Counted from the stretch's first letter, positions 35,908 to 47,808 are shown. The stretch: 64,000 nucleotides of DNA from Berberis thunbergii (GCA_003290165.1 QNQO01005809.1:1-64000); one strand, 5' to 3'. Numbers and translations are program-made. The notes: generated by a model from the sequence alone, not told the origin.

Positions 35908-37491
35908 TCAATCACTAGTACTACTAATACAGTCAGTATTCCTAATTTCCAAGCTTCCGGTTAGATCGATCTTTCGCTTTAAGATGTCCAATTCCTTTTC
36001 CAAATTACTTGACTTCCTCCTCTCTTGCTCCAGCTGGAAACTTAGTTCTACAATGCTTTGCTGAAGATGCTCATCATAGCTCATCTCAATGTCTCCCCCG
36101 CCAATGCGAGAAATTAGATTTGAAACCACTTCCCTCTCATCTTCCAAGCTTTCCATTAGTGCTCTAAGTTTTGGTACCAATGGTGCAGTAGGAACCATTC
36201 CAACTTCAGCCTCTGTGTTTGATGGATTCATTTCATAATGTTCTGCTTGATTTTGATTCATCTGACCGTCCTCACTTTCGGTCTTTCGTTCTTCAATGAA
36301 ACTAGCTCGCCTGACTTTTCCTTCTTTAGGAGATTCAAATGAAGTACAGACACTTCCATTTGGAAACACTGGTTCTAATTCAAACACTTCTTCATTGAAG
36401 TTCCACCCACTTATCCTTCTATGCTTTTCAATCGGACTTGTAAATGCCTCTTCATTATCGTCGTCATCATCGTCATTGGTAGTTGTATGAGGAGCAGAAC
36501 GACATCGCAAGCTTTCTCTATATCGTTCTTCCACAGTCGGCAGTCCTTGCAACAAGTTCTTGACAAGAAAATCAACACTCCTAATGTTCTTGAAGAATGG
36601 GTGTTTCAACAACTTCTCTGCTGTGGGTCTCTGCGATGGGTCTGTAGCAAGACAAGAAGCCACCATGTCTCTAAAACTCTTAGAAAACTTCTGGTTTTTG
36701 CTCTTCTTGTTCTTCTCAAAATCCAAAAGGCCTAATCGGTTAGTGATCCTCATAAAAAGCGTTTTCCATGGAGGGAGATGAGATAAAGGAGGTCTTCCAT
36801 GAGCAAGCTCAAGTGCGGTAATCCCAAATGACCAAATATCAGCTTTAAAACTATACCCAACATGAGAGTGTATGACCTCCGGCGCCATCCAGTACGGGGT
36901 CCCTGCAAGGTCATTGAACCTCAAGTTTGACGAAGATGGTGAGAAGTATGATGAGTGTGATGGATTAGGTTCATAGATTGATGCAGAGACACCAAAATCA
37001 GCAAGCTTAACAGACCCATCTGAATCAACAAGAATGTTACCAGCTTTGATATCTCTATGTAAATGGCCTTGATCATGGAGGTACAATAGAGCATTCAAGG
37101 TTTCTTTGAGAACAACAGCTATAACAGACTCGTTGAGTCCATCAGGAAAAGAAGAAGAGATGATAGAGTGGAATGATCCAGCTGACATGAAAGGCATAAC
37201 TACCCATAGATGGTGATCAACAGTGAAAGAACAATGAGCTTTAAGGATGTTAGGATGGGAAAGGAGAGCCATGGACTTGGCTTCGCGTCTAACATCATCA
37301 AGATTGGCACGTGAACGCTCTAGATCAATGGCTTTGATGGCTACTACGATCGAGTTCATGGGAAGGCAAACTGCCTTGTAAACCGTTGCACTAACACCAA
37401 TGCCAATTTTTTGAAGGAGTTTGTACGAGTTGGGATCAAGAGGGTAGGAGGATGACGCCATTTTTTGAGTTTCTTCTTCTTGGCTAGCCAT
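35908..37491 (-). CDS. BLUS1: BLUS1-like Ser/Thr protein kinase
   Basis: Intronless 527-residue protein; TGA at 35908-35910. The first in-frame ATG is 37489-37491 (MASQEEETQK); the frame is open further upstream to about 37548 but has no ATG there. Kinase domain residues 23-300: glycine-rich loop GIGVSATVYKA (30-40), Lys53 in VAIK, HRDIKAGN (145-152), DFG (165-167), GTPYWMAPE (197-205). The sequence closely follows BLUS1 of the STE20-like family (VKLADFGVSASIYEPNPS; ADIWSFGITALELAHGRPPL). In Arabidopsis, phototropins phosphorylate BLUS1 in guard cells for blue-light stomatal opening. RRISGWNF (358-365, Ser361) probably matches the phosphorylated regulatory site; that is inference. An acidic D/E stretch (about 340-348) and a C-terminal coiled coil (about 472-508) follow. 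No breaks; probably functional. Confidence 0.85.
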   Translation of the reverse strand: MASQEEETQKMASSSYPLDPNSYKLLQKIGIGVSATVYKAVCLPMNSIVVAIKAIDLERSRANLDDVRREAKSMALLSHPNILKAHCSFTVDHHLWVVMPFMSAGSFHSIISSSFPDGLNESVIAVVLKETLNALLYLHDQGHLHRDIKAGNILVDSDGSVKLADFGVSASIYEPNPSHSSYFSPSSSNLRFNDLAGTPYWMAPEVIHSHVGYSFKADIWSFGITALELAHGRPPLSHLPPWKTLFMRITNRLGLLDFEKNKKSKNQKFSKSFRDMVASCLATDPSQRPTAEKLLKHPFFKNIRSVDFLVKNLLQGLPTVEERYRESLRCRSAPHTTTNDDDDDDNEEAFTSPIEKHRRISGWNFNEEVFELEPVFPNGSVCTSFESPKEGKVRRASFIEERKTESEDGQMNQNQAEHYEMNPSNTEAEVGMVPTAPLVPKLRALMESLEDEREVVSNLISRIGGGDIEMSYDEHLQQSIVELSFQLEQERRKSSNLEKELDILKRKIDLTGSLEIRNTDCISSTSD

Positions 37492-37581
37492 GGAAGCAAT
37501 ACTAGTTATGTGAGAGCTTTCATTGAGTTCAGGAACAATTTGATTCAACTTTGAAGTTATGGAGATGAATTAAAAGGTGAA

Positions 37582-37590
37582 AATTTATAG
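37582..37590 (-). promoter_or_regulatory. Probable TATA box of the BLUS1-like gene
   Basis: The minus strand reads CTATAAATT about 95 bp upstream of the ATG at 37491. A start about 30 bp downstream gives a leader of roughly 60-70 nt, normal for a plant gene. The next repeat boundary (the MULE target duplication) begins at 37773, so only about 180 bp of non-transposon sequence lies upstream of this box. Confidence 0.6.
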
Positions 37591-37781
37591 AGTTGGTGAG
37601 AGATTTCTTGTGAAGATTTGATGGAAAGTGGACAGTAAGATAAGAAAGAGATGGGTCTCTATAGGTGGTGGTGGTAATTAATTGTGTTCATATGCTTGTG
37701 AAGTTGATTTAACATGGTGAATGTGAACACGAACTTTCTTCTTTTCCTTGTGTGTGTGAGCAAGGATCATTAATTCCAGAG

Positions 37782-38224
37782 CAGAAATTCTACACAGCCA
37801 GGGTAGAGCGCCTAGGAGACTACCTCGACCCTCTTGGGCACGTGCGCCTGAGAGGGTCTTGGGCACGTGGGCCTCATTTGGAGGCAAAGAAATGAGTTCT
37901 TTCTTTTTCATTTCATTTTCACTTTCATTTTTTGCTCCAAACTCGAAACCAGATAAGGAGAAACCAGAGAAGGAACCCAGATCTGGTGCACTCCAAATTT
38001 GGCTTGCTCGAAATCTGATTTTTCATTTTCATTGTCGGCTCCAAAGAAGGAGAACCAGAAACCAAATCTCGCCCGGCTCTAAATTTTGGCTCCAAAACTC
38101 AGATGCTCCTCTCAGATGCTCAGTTGAGAACAAGAACTCAGATGCTCCTCAGATCTCGCCTTCATTGTTGAGAACAAGAACTCAGAGGCTCCTTAGATCT
38201 TGCCTTCATTGTTGAGAACAAGAA
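37782..38224. repeat. MULE left TIR, outer part
   Basis: Reverse complement of about 52400-52829. It includes a local duplication absent from the right TIR (CTTGGGCACGTG-CGCCTGAGAGGGT then CTTGGGCACGTGGGCC) and several AGAACAAGAACTCAGATGCT-type repeats. Interrupted at 38225 by the Del/Tekay element; it continues at 47252. Confidence 0.9.
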
Positions 38225-40154
38225 TGTCACGCCCCAACCCGCCACGGGAATCGCAGCGTGCCGATGCGTGAACTAACCCGTAACACAGGCGGATCGTAAC
38301 CGGCCACAACATCATAATATAACACATTCTTGATACGAGAATAAAACGGAAATAAAAACTACGATAAAATTTGAACAAAATAAGTATATTTGATTCGCCC
38401 CGCCAGAGTCATAAAGACAAACCAAGATACAAGCATCTAGAATAACAATATAGTACATCTGATAAAACAGAGGAAGCAAAATATACCCGTATAGGGTGGA
38501 CACAACCATACAGCACAAAACGCGCCTACAACGGAAAACGAGGCCTACGCGCCATGCTCAGCAGGAACGCCAACACTACCTGCACTCCAATAGAAGCACA
38601 CCCCTTGCGGGGTCAGCAAAGCACAAAGCTACCTGGTGCGAGCGAACTAAATACAAATAACATAATACTATACCAGGAAAATTCATGCCAGACAATAAAT
38701 GACAAGCAACAAGTTCTAAAGACTAAATCACACCGTGTCTCTAAAGATAATATTTCTAAGTTCAAACAACAACACAAGCATTTCAGATTCAACAATAACT
38801 ACAAGTCTACGATATATGCCGATCATTACATGTAATTCAAACATGGTAAATATCAAGCGATGAAAATAAAGACAATCTCATAGTTCTTCCTAGTCTCCTA
38901 GGTATAGCAATCAGGTTGAAACCAAAAATTCTGTATAAGTGTCTCATAACGTAGGTATCCGGATACCCTACAAATGTGTCTCACCTAGACACATCCCACA
39001 ACGTGCACCAGTACCACTTCGGGCTTGTTTGTATCCTAATGGGGTGTCATCTGCCAGGATACAAATTCCAACATCCCGAACGACTGGCCTAACACGGCCA
39101 ACCTAACACAATCAAACTAAAGCGTGCTGGGAGGGAAAGCGAGTAATTTCCAAAGCACGTCCTCCGGGACCCGTCCTACTGCACTTTATAGTGGCAAGTG
39201 CGTGCGGGAGCTCACGGCACCTCGACAAGCTTGCCACATGCAATAGCGTCCACAATGTCTGGTGTGAGTCATCTCGAGCACCATCCAACTCACGATGCGA
39301 GCAAACTCCTAAGCATCGGCACAACAAGCATTATAGCGGGGTAAAGACACTTATACTAACATCCACATGCACAAATGACGAGTCTGTACAAAATCAAAGG
39401 TAACAGACGTGCAATCATAATCAATTCGGCAATTTTTATAAAACCACGACTAGGCCAGGGTCCCAACATGACCCAATTCACTACGATAAATTTATTCGAG
39501 TCAATTATCATACATGCTCAAGACTCGGCAATCCACGGTAAAACATGACATACTATGAAAACTCGAAAACGAAGCATACAAGACCAATGTCATTACACCA
39601 AAGCCTAATCACATCCAAAATTCATTCAAGTATATCATGCTTTCAGGAAACCCAATACATAATTCATTCACAAATAACCAACACAATCATCAAAATATCT
39701 GAAAACCCTGAATTTCGGACTTGGATTCAATTATACACAATCGACAGTATAATGTAAAAATTAAATTCATGATTTCAAATAATTATTTTTCAATATAAAT
39801 ATTATAATTCCACTCATCTGAGCAGAATGGGTTTTCAAAATCCAATTCCTATCAGTCGAAGCTCCTAACTCACAAAACCACGAATGCGGGACCATAGAAA
39901 TTTTTAAAAATGCAGGGCGGACTCGAAAATGAGTAGACTAGCTGAAAACTGAAAAAATAAATAAATGAACTCGGCTAGCAACGTCGTTGCGAGAGAAAAC
40001 TCGCACTCTGGAACGAAAAAGAAAAAAAAAGGGAGAAGAAAGAAAGAGGGGGAGGGGGAGTTTTGTCTTTAAAGGGTGGGTGGCTATGTGCCCCACCGCA
40101 TTAACTGAGTACACCCCCAATCAAATCTTTTTTTTTGAAAACACATATATTACA
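38225..40154 (-). repeat. 3' LTR of the Del/Tekay-like element
   Basis: 1930 bp; on the minus strand it starts TGTAATATATGTG and ends GGCGTGACA. It matches 44879-47246 closely but lacks about 440 bp present there (about 46600-47045), which explains the length difference. Next to it at 40155-40180 the minus strand reads GATCTCTTTTAAGGTGTG, the usual sequence before the 3' LTR in this group. Confidence 0.93.
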
Positions 40155-40214
40155 TCATACACACCTTAAAAGAGATCTCGTCCTCGAGATCGGACAAAGC
40201 CACGACAAGAAAAC

Positions 40215-40511
40215 CTATGCAAAAAGCTCGGGGTATTTCTGTCTCATCTGGTCCTCCAGCTCCCGTGTCACGTCACCCGCTCGGTGACTCCACTGAACCT
40301 TTACTAACTTTACTGTCCTCCAACGAAGTTGTTTCACATCATCATCAACAATGGCTACTGGCCTCAGTGGATACGTCAACTCATCCGAAATCTCCACCTC
40401 AGCAGGCTCTATAATCTGTGACGGGTCTGCCAAACACTTCCGCAACATGGATACGTGAAACACGTCATGGATACCTGGCATACTCTGCAGCAAAGCCAAT
40501 CTGTAGGCCAC
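40215..40511 (-). pseudogene. Chromodomain-like pol C-terminus (Del/Tekay)
   Basis: The minus strand reads AYRLALLQSMPGIHDVFHVS, MLRKCLADPSQII, then LRWRTVKLVKVQWSHR and DQMRQKYPELFA. This is the GPF/chromodomain tail of chromovirus integrase, which directs integration towards heterochromatin in the family. The block itself is open for 98 codons but is separated from the integrase core by a frameshift near 40570. Confidence 0.82.
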
Positions 40512-41693
40512 TGGTCCAATCCTCTCAGTAATCTCATATGGCCCTACATACCTCGGTGCAAGTTTTCCACGACTTCAGAACCTAACAACTCCGCGCATCG
40601 GGGAAACTTTCAGAAAAACCCTGTCACCAACATCAAACTCTAACTCCTTACGCCTCCTATCAGCGTAACTCTTCTGTCTACTCTGGGCTGTCAACAAACG
40701 CGGTCTAATCAGCTCAATCTTCTCAGTAGTTTCTCTGATCACATCCAGCCCCATCACAACTGACTCTCCAATCTCGCATAACGGTAGGTGATCTTCCCAA
40801 CTGCCCCCAAAGTCTAAAATGCATGCTCTAAGCAAGTCTTCCACTACCTGATTCACTCGCTCAGATTGACCATCTGTCTGTGGATGATAAGTTGTACTCA
40901 TGTCCAATCTAGTACCCATAGCTTGCGAAAAGCTCTGCTAGAAGTGGGCCGTCAAAAGCGGATCTCTGTCGGATACAATCGAAACAGGCGACCCATGAAG
41001 GCGGACTATCTCCCAAATGAACAACACCGCTAAACTTTTTGTCGTCCGATTCCTACTAACAGGAATGAAATGTGCACACTTCGTCAACCGATCAACAATG
41101 ACCCATATCGACTCATTACCTTTCCTCGACCGTGGAAGTCCATCGATGAAATCCATAGTGATATACTCCCACTTCCACGTCTGGATCTCCAATGGATGCA
41201 ATAACCCAGACAGTCTCTAATGCTCGGCTTTCACATGCTGACAAGTCGCACACCATGCCACAAACTCTCCAATGTATTTTTTCATGCCACGCCACCAGAA
41301 AGAACGTCTCAAATCTCGATACATCTTTGTTCCACCGGGATGAATGGTGAAACGAGATCTATGAGCTTCCTGTAAGATATCTCTTCGTAACTCCTCATCA
41401 GACGGAACACAAAGCCACCCACGAAACCGTAACCCTCCATCTGAACCCACCGACCAATCGGTAGGGCACTCATCCAATGTGTCCACTACCAAATCTGCTA
41501 TCTGCCTCGTAATCACTGGATCAGAAGTCTGTCTCTCCACCAATCTACTGATCAACAGAGGATAAACTGCTAAACCCGCTATCATGCTACCTTCTGTATT
41601 GAAAGTAGGCTGAACTGCAAATGAAACTAATGTCTCAAGTGTTCGATACTCCTGAATCATCATGGTTTCCATCACTTCATGTCGCCTACTCAA
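40512..41693 (-). pseudogene. Integrase (Del/Tekay)
   Basis: The zinc-binding N-terminus shows CATCQHVKAEH. The catalytic core shows YITMDFIDGLPRSRKGNES (first Asp), VSIVSDRDPLLTAHF (second Asp) and TYHPQTDGQSERVNQVVED (Glu region). Stops interrupt it at about 41218 (after KAEH) and 40936 (after TAHF), and a frameshift near 40570 separates the tail. It is inactive as it stands. Confidence 0.87.
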
Positions 41694-42905
41694 GCATCTG
41701 CAACCACATTGGCCCTACCAGGCTGATATTGTATCTCGAAGTCATAGCTGTTAAGGAAATCAACCCATCGTTGTTGCCTCATATTCAATTCCCTCTGAGT
41801 GAATAGGTACTTCAAACTCTTGTGATCTGTGAACAACTCGAACCTCTCACCATACAGATAATGTCTCCAAATCTTCAAAGCAAAGACTACGGCTGCCAAC
41901 TCTAAATCATGTGTCGGATATCTTCGCTCGTGGGGTTTCAACTGTCGAGACGCATAGGCTATGACCTTCTTGCCTTGCATCAACACTCCACCCAATCTTG
42001 TACCTCAAGCATCAGTAAATACCACCAGTCTGCTACCAAGTGTCGGAATAGTCAACACTGGTGCTGAAGTCAATCGAAGCTTCAAAGTTTCAAAATCTTC
42101 TTCACACTTTTCTGACCACACAAAAGGAACATTCTTCCTAGTTAACTGAGTGAGTGGTGACGCAATCAGGGAAAATTTCTCAATAAACCGTCGATAATAA
42201 CCAGCCAAACCCAGAAAACTACGAATCTCCGTCACACTGCTCGGTCGTCTCCAAGACTTCACTGCTTCGACTTTCTCGGGATCCACTGCAATCCCTCCAC
42301 TAGAAATAACATGCCCATGAAATCGAACTTCAGGCTCCCAGAAATGACACTTACTGAACTTCGCATACAACTGATTTTCTCTAAGTGTCTGCAAAACAAT
42401 GCGAAGGTGCTCTCTGTGCTCCTTGAGTACATTGAGATATCATCAATGAAGATTACCACAAACTTGTCCAAGTATGGATTGAACAATCTATTCATCAAAT
42501 CCATGAAGAAAGTTGGTGCATTTGTCAATCCAAATGGCATGACTGAAAACTCATACAAGCCATAACGAGTTCGAAAAGCAGTAATTGGAACGGAATGTTC
42601 CTCAACTCTCATATGATGATACCCAGACTGTAAATCTAATTGTGAAAACACTACCGCTCCTCTCAGTTGATCCAATATATCATCAATTTGAGGCAATGGA
42701 TACTTATTCTTGATGGTCACTTTATTCAGATCTCGATAATCTATGCACATCCTCAATGATCCATCCTTCTTGGATACAAATATTGTTGGAGCTCCCTAAG
42801 GTGAATTGCTCGGCCTAATAAACCCCTTACGAAGCAACTCATCAAACTATACTTTCATCTCTTGCAATTGCTTAGGTGCAAGCCTATACGCTGATTTAGA
42901 TATAG
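41690..42905 (-). pseudogene. Reverse transcriptase and RNase H (Del/Tekay)
   Basis: The RT shows [53 protein letters not shown] and the catalytic VIFIDDI in place of the more usual YVDD-type box. The RNase H shows [20 protein letters not shown] and [12 protein letters not shown]. Breaks: a TAG at 42796-42798 upstream of the RT core, another near 42849, a frameshift near 42390, and a TGA near 42004 between the TDA motif and RNase H. The enzyme copied element RNA into DNA; this copy is dead. Confidence 0.88.
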
Positions 42906-43487
42906 GTGCAGTACCAGGAACCAGGTCAATCCGAAACTCTACCTCACGACGAGGAGGGATACCAGGAATCTCTTGAAAGACATCAAGGAACTCACACACA
43001 ACCTCTACAGAGCTGGTGTCGGGACAAGAAATCTCAAGAGAGCTAAGAAAACTCGACATCAAAGAAACCGAATTGGGCTCACAAGCCAACACACGAGGCG
43101 AAACACCAGGTGGCGCTAACATCACTAACCTATGCAAGCAATCAATGATCACCGGATGGCTGGACAACCAATCCATTTCTAGAATCAAATGATAGCCCTC
43201 AAAACCCAAAACAATAAAGTCAAACACAAAGTTGTACCCCAACAAGGAAAATCGAAATGGGGACAATATTCCCACAACCAAACCGAACTGCCCAAGAGAG
43301 ACACAACGCACAGGGGCTCCGACAAAGGCATTGCCTCAAGGTTGTCTCTAACAACCAACTGTCTAGAAATAAAAGACCTAGATGCTCCTGTATCGAAAAG
43401 AGCCCTCAACAGGGAAGACGACAAATACACAAAACCTGGCACACAACACATGTATCCTGAATCACATAACAATACACTAACATGCAA
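42847..43487 (-). pseudogene. Aspartic protease region (Del/Tekay)
   Basis: The minus-strand frame 43487-43185 contains LLRALFDTGASRSFISRQLV with the DTGA catalytic triad. A second frame, 43311-42847, continues with LILEMDWLSSHPVIIDC and EFLDVFQEIPGIPPRREVEF, the linker to RT. A frameshift lies near 43220, between the two frames. Confidence 0.82.
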
Positions 43488-43499
43488 TTTTACCTACGC

Positions 43500-44733
43500 A
43501 TAATGCACATAACACAAATCTTACTACATCTGGCACACATAACTACTATAAAAAAATAATAATAACATACCCTCAACATTTTCCTGATCGAGAATAGCTG
43601 CTAAGCGAACAGGCGGTACTGGGAGAGGGACTCTCTGACCAATTCCAGGTGCAGGTGCTAACTGTCCCTGAGGCGCCCTCTGCTGTGCTGGTCCATCCCT
43701 ATTCTGAGGACAAAGTCTAGAAAAGTGCCCCAATTGTCCACAAGTATAACAAACTACATGCTCCCATCGATTTGTCTGACTTCTTGGACAATCACGGGCT
43801 ACATGTCCCTCCTGACCACAAGTAAAGCAACCGCTCCTAGTTCTTGTCTGACCACCCCACCTAGGCTGTCTCTGTTGCTGTTGGTGTCGATGATCTCCTC
43901 GAGAACGTTTGTCACCTATGCGGTCTCTGCCAGTCCTAACTGGTCCCCCTCTACCAGGGTCTCTTTGTTGGAAAGTGACACGCTCTGGCTGTTGTGCCTG
44001 CTCAATTGTCTGGCATTCTCGGCCAAACCTCTAACTGCGTTTCGAACCTCTAGCTCGTCGAACCAAAGTCTCTTGTCTACACTCGACTTCTACTCGCTCC
44101 TGACTCAAAGTGATGTCCACTAATCTCTCAAAAGGACGATCAATCATCACCATCAACTGTTTCCTTAAGAACGGATTCAGACCACTCAAAAACTTCATGT
44201 TCTTCTTCTCTGGAGTATCTATAAAACAAGTGGCATAGCGGCTCAACTGTGTAAACTCGACCAAGTACTCAAAAACAGATCTGGAACCCTACTGTAAATG
44301 TAGAAACCTGTCCACTATCTCAGCTCTGGCAGAATCAGGAACAAAATGTTGTTCGAACACCTGGCAAAATGTATCCCACTGCATCTCTGACACATCACGG
44401 TTCTGCCTCACTGAATCCTACCAGTACATAGCCTCTCCGTCAAAGGTGTGCTGCTAACTCAGTACGATGTATAGGTGTCAGCACCATCCTCTCAAATATG
44501 AGCTCAGCCTTACAAATCCACCGATTCGCAGCTAGAGAATCTCCAGTGCCATCAAATCTTTCACCACCCAAGCTGACGAAATCCCTATTGCGCCTAGTAA
44601 ACGGGTCCTCTGACTGACTGCCCTGCCTCATATTCTGTGCCAATTGGGTCATCATTTCCATAAAAGCCTGAGAGACATCCTCTCCAACAGTGCCTGATCC
44701 CTCACCCTGGGATCTCTTACCACGTGCCATCAC
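43500..44733 (-). pseudogene. Gag (Del/Tekay)
   Basis: Starts MARGKRSQGEGSG near 44730. The gag core shows FTRRNRDFVSLGGERFDGTG and, after frame changes, FTQLSRYATCFIDTPEKKNM. Two CCHC zinc knuckles follow: CFTCGQEGHVARDC (about 43790-43830) and CYTCGQLGHFSRLC (about 43710-43752), then a proline-rich tail. Stops and frameshifts occur near 44437, 44290 and 44030. Gag forms the element's particle and binds its RNA. Confidence 0.85.
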
Positions 44734-44861
44734 CCAACCTCTACGTAAAAGAAAACACACATACAATACATCAAACAATGCAACAAAAATTCTAACTTCT
44801 CTACCCAATTCACTCAAGAAAGTGGTATACGATGATGTTCTATGTGAACCGATAAACAATG

Positions 44862-44873
44862 GCTCTGATACCA
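44862..44873 (-). other. tRNA-Met primer-binding site (Del/Tekay)
   Basis: The minus strand reads TGGTATCAGAGC five bases from the end of the 5' LTR, complementary to the 3' end of initiator tRNA-Met. It confirms minus orientation of the element. Confidence 0.93.
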
Positions 44874-44878
44874 ATCTC

Positions 44879-47246
44879 TGTCACGCCCCGACCCGCCACG
44901 GGAATCGTTGAGTGCCGATGCGTGAACTAACCCGTAACACAGGTGGATCGTAACCGGCCACAACATCATAATATAACACATTCTTGATACGAGAATGAAA
45001 CAAAAATAAAAACTACAATAAAATTTGAACAAAATTCGATTCGCCCTGCCATAGTCATAAAGACAAACCAATGTACAAGCATCTAGTATAACAATATAGT
45101 ACATCTAATAACACAGAGGAAGCAAAACATACCCGTACAGGGTGGACGCAACCAAACAGCACAAAACGCGCCTACAAAGGAAAACGGGGCCTACGCGCTA
45201 CGCTCAGCAAGAACGCCAACACTCCAATAAAAGCATACCCCTTGCGGGGTCAGCAAAGTACAAAGCTAGTTGGTGCGAGCGAACTAAATACAAATAACAT
45301 AATACTATACCAGGAAAATTCATGCCAGACAATAAATGATAAGTAACAATTTCTAAATATTAAATCACACCGTGTCTCTAAAGATAATATTTCTAAGTTC
45401 AAACAACAACACAAGCATTTCAGATTCAACAATAACTACAAGTCTACGATATATGCCGATCATTACATGTGATTCAAACATGGTAAATATCAAGCGATGA
45501 AAATAAAGACAATCTCATAGTTCTTCCTAGTCTCCTAGGTATAGCAATCAGGTTGAAACCAAAAATTATGTATAAGTGTCACATATCGTATGTATCCGCA
45601 TACCCTACGAATGTGTCTCACCTAGACACATCCCACAACGTGCACCAGTACCACTTCGGGCTTGTTTGTATCCTAATGGGGTGCCATCTGCCAGGATACA
45701 AATTCCAACATCCCGAACGACTGGCCTAACACGGCCAACCTAACACAATCAAACTCAAGCGTGCTGGGAGGGAAAGCGAGTAATCTCCAAAGCACGTCCT
45801 CCGGGACCCATCCTACTGCACTTTATAGTGGCAAGTGCGTGCAGGAGCTCACCGCACCTCGACAAGCTTGCCACATGCAATAGCGTCCACAATGTCTGGT
45901 GCGAGTCATTTCGAGCACCATCCAACTCACGATGCGAGCAAACTCCTAAGCATCGGCACAACAGGCATTATAGCGGGGTAAAGACACTTATACTAACATC
46001 CACATGCACAAATGACGAGTCTGTACAAAATCAAAGGTAACAGACGTGCAATCATAATCAATTCGGCAATTTTTATAAAACCACGACTAGGCCAGGGTCC
46101 CAACATGACCCAATTCACCACGATAAATTTATTCGAGTCAATTATCATACATGCTCAAGACTCGGCAATCCACGGCAAAACATGACATACTATGCAAACT
46201 CGAAAACGAAGCATACAAGACCAATGTCATTACACCAAAGCCTAATCACACCCAAAATTCATTCAAGTATATCATGCTTTCAGGAAACTCAATACATAAT
46301 TCATTCACAAATAACCAACACAATCATCGAAATATCTGAAAACCCTGAATTTCGGACTTGGATTCAATTATACACAATCGACGGTATAATGTAAAAATTA
46401 AATTCAGGATTTCAAATAATTATTTCTCAAAATAAATATTATAATTCCACTCATCTGAGCGGAATGGGTTTCAAAACCCAGTTCCTACCGGTCAAAACTC
46501 CTAACTCGCAAAACCACGAATGCGGGACCACAAAATATTTTAAAACTGCAAGGCGGACTCAAAAATGAATAAACTAGCCGAAAACTGAAAAAATAAATAA
46601 ATTACAAGCGGCGCGTGACTGAAAGAAAAACTTACATGCAATAAAAATTCGGCAAACACCCCGCCGAAACCCAAAGTTTGGCGAAAAAGCCCCGAAACCC
46701 TCCCTAATCCGGTCTTATCGCCTCCAAACTGCACAACAGGCCGAAAATGGGTCTAAGGACACTCAGAGTCACGAATGTGAGGCTCACCCACGCACCCAAA
46801 GCTCGGATTCATGCCGAAGAATCCTCAAAACGAACATGCACCCTGATTTTTTGAAAAATTCGGCCAACCCCAAAATCAACCTTGCATGTCGGTTCTTATG
46901 GTCCCGATCAAACAAATTCAACACCAAACCCAAATGAATACTGATTTTTTTTTTGCAAAAACCAACAGAGAAACAAAGAGGGATGAAAAAAGGAAGAAAT
47001 GAGGACAATGGCGAGAATCCTCGAAGGAAATCGCTCGATCTCCTCGATTGAACTCGGTGAGCAACGTTGTTGCGAGAGAAAACTTGCACTCTGGAACGAA
47101 AAAGAAAAAAGAGGGAAAAGAAAGAAAGAGGGGGAGGGGGAGTTTTGTCTTTAAAGGGTGAGTGGCTATGATCCCCCACCACATTAACTGAGTACACCCC
47201 CAATCAAATCTTTTGTTATTTTTTTTTTGAAAACACAGATATTACA
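44879..47246 (-). repeat. 5' LTR of the Del/Tekay-like element
   Basis: 2368 bp, minus strand TGTAATATCTGTG...GGCGTGACA. It is longer than the partner LTR because it keeps about 440 bp around 46600-47045. Elsewhere the two LTRs differ by scattered substitutions and small indels, so the insertion is not recent but not ancient. Confidence 0.93.
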
Positions 47247-47251
47247 AAGAA

Positions 47252-47808
47252 CAACAACTCAAATGCTCCTCAAATCTCGCCTTCATTTTTTAGAACAACT
47301 CAGATCTCGTCCATCAACTCATATAAAAGTTCTTCCTCTGTTTCATTTACAGGAGAGCTATTTTAAGAAATTTTCTTTTTCATCTCTCCCTCCTTCCTCC
47401 AATCTTTATATCTCTATCTTGGATTCATGACGGTAAGAACCCAGTCAAACACTTTTTTTCTTTTTCATTTTTCATCAACCCCATTTGTAGATTTGGTTTT
47501 GTTTTGGTTAGAAATCAAATGGGTATTGGTAGAAATTTGTTGTTGTTGTTGTGATTTGTGTTTCATTTTGATCTGAGATTCTATTTTGCTTCCATATTGA
47601 TTCAATGAATGTGTGAACATTTAATAATTTGGTTAGTTTTTATTTTTTATTTAATGTTATTTAATGTGTAGATTAGATTATGTGCAAAGATGTAATCCTT
47701 TTGTTAATATGTTATGTTTATTTGTGATAATAATGGGAAAGAACAACATTAGTGTTCTTTTAGATTCATGATATCCTAATTTGATATTTCCTTTTGTTTT
47801 TGTTCAAT
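47252..47808. repeat. MULE left TIR, inner part
   Basis: Reverse complement of about 51930-52440. The homology ends at TTTTTGTTCAAT (47808), immediately before the captured p24 sequence. Confidence 0.9.
47322..47434 (+). promoter_or_regulatory. Inward-facing promoter and splice donor in the MULE left TIR
   Basis: TATAAAAG at 47322-47329 is followed about 100 bp later by ATGACG/GTAAGAAC, an ATG (47427) directly before a consensus splice donor (GT at 47433). A candidate acceptor ATATAG lies at 47807-47812, at the start of the p24 segment. The right TIR holds the same signals inverted (CTTTTATA at 52411-52418; donor at 52305-52306). This suggests that the TIR supplies a promoter and first exon to captured sequence. 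No transcript evidence is available. Confidence 0.55.

Larger units (their letters stand above)
38225..47246 (-). mobile_element. Del/Tekay-like Ty3/gypsy chromovirus retrotransposon
   Basis: A full-length 9022-bp element flanked by the 5-bp duplication AAGAA (38220-38224 and 47247-47251). It has two LTRs (38225-40154 and 44879-47246), a tRNA-Met primer-binding site, gag, protease, reverse transcriptase, RNase H, integrase and a chromodomain-like C-terminus in minus orientation. Multiple stops and frameshifts in pol make it non-autonomous now. It lies inside the left TIR of the MULE, so it inserted after the MULE did. Confidence 0.95.

Noticed and set aside
36296..36781. Plus-strand frames opposite the kinase gene
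   Set aside because: Shadows of the conserved minus-strand kinase coding sequence.
35908..37548. 546-residue kinase starting at 37548
   Set aside because: The codon there is TTG; the first in-frame ATG is at 37491, giving 527 residues.
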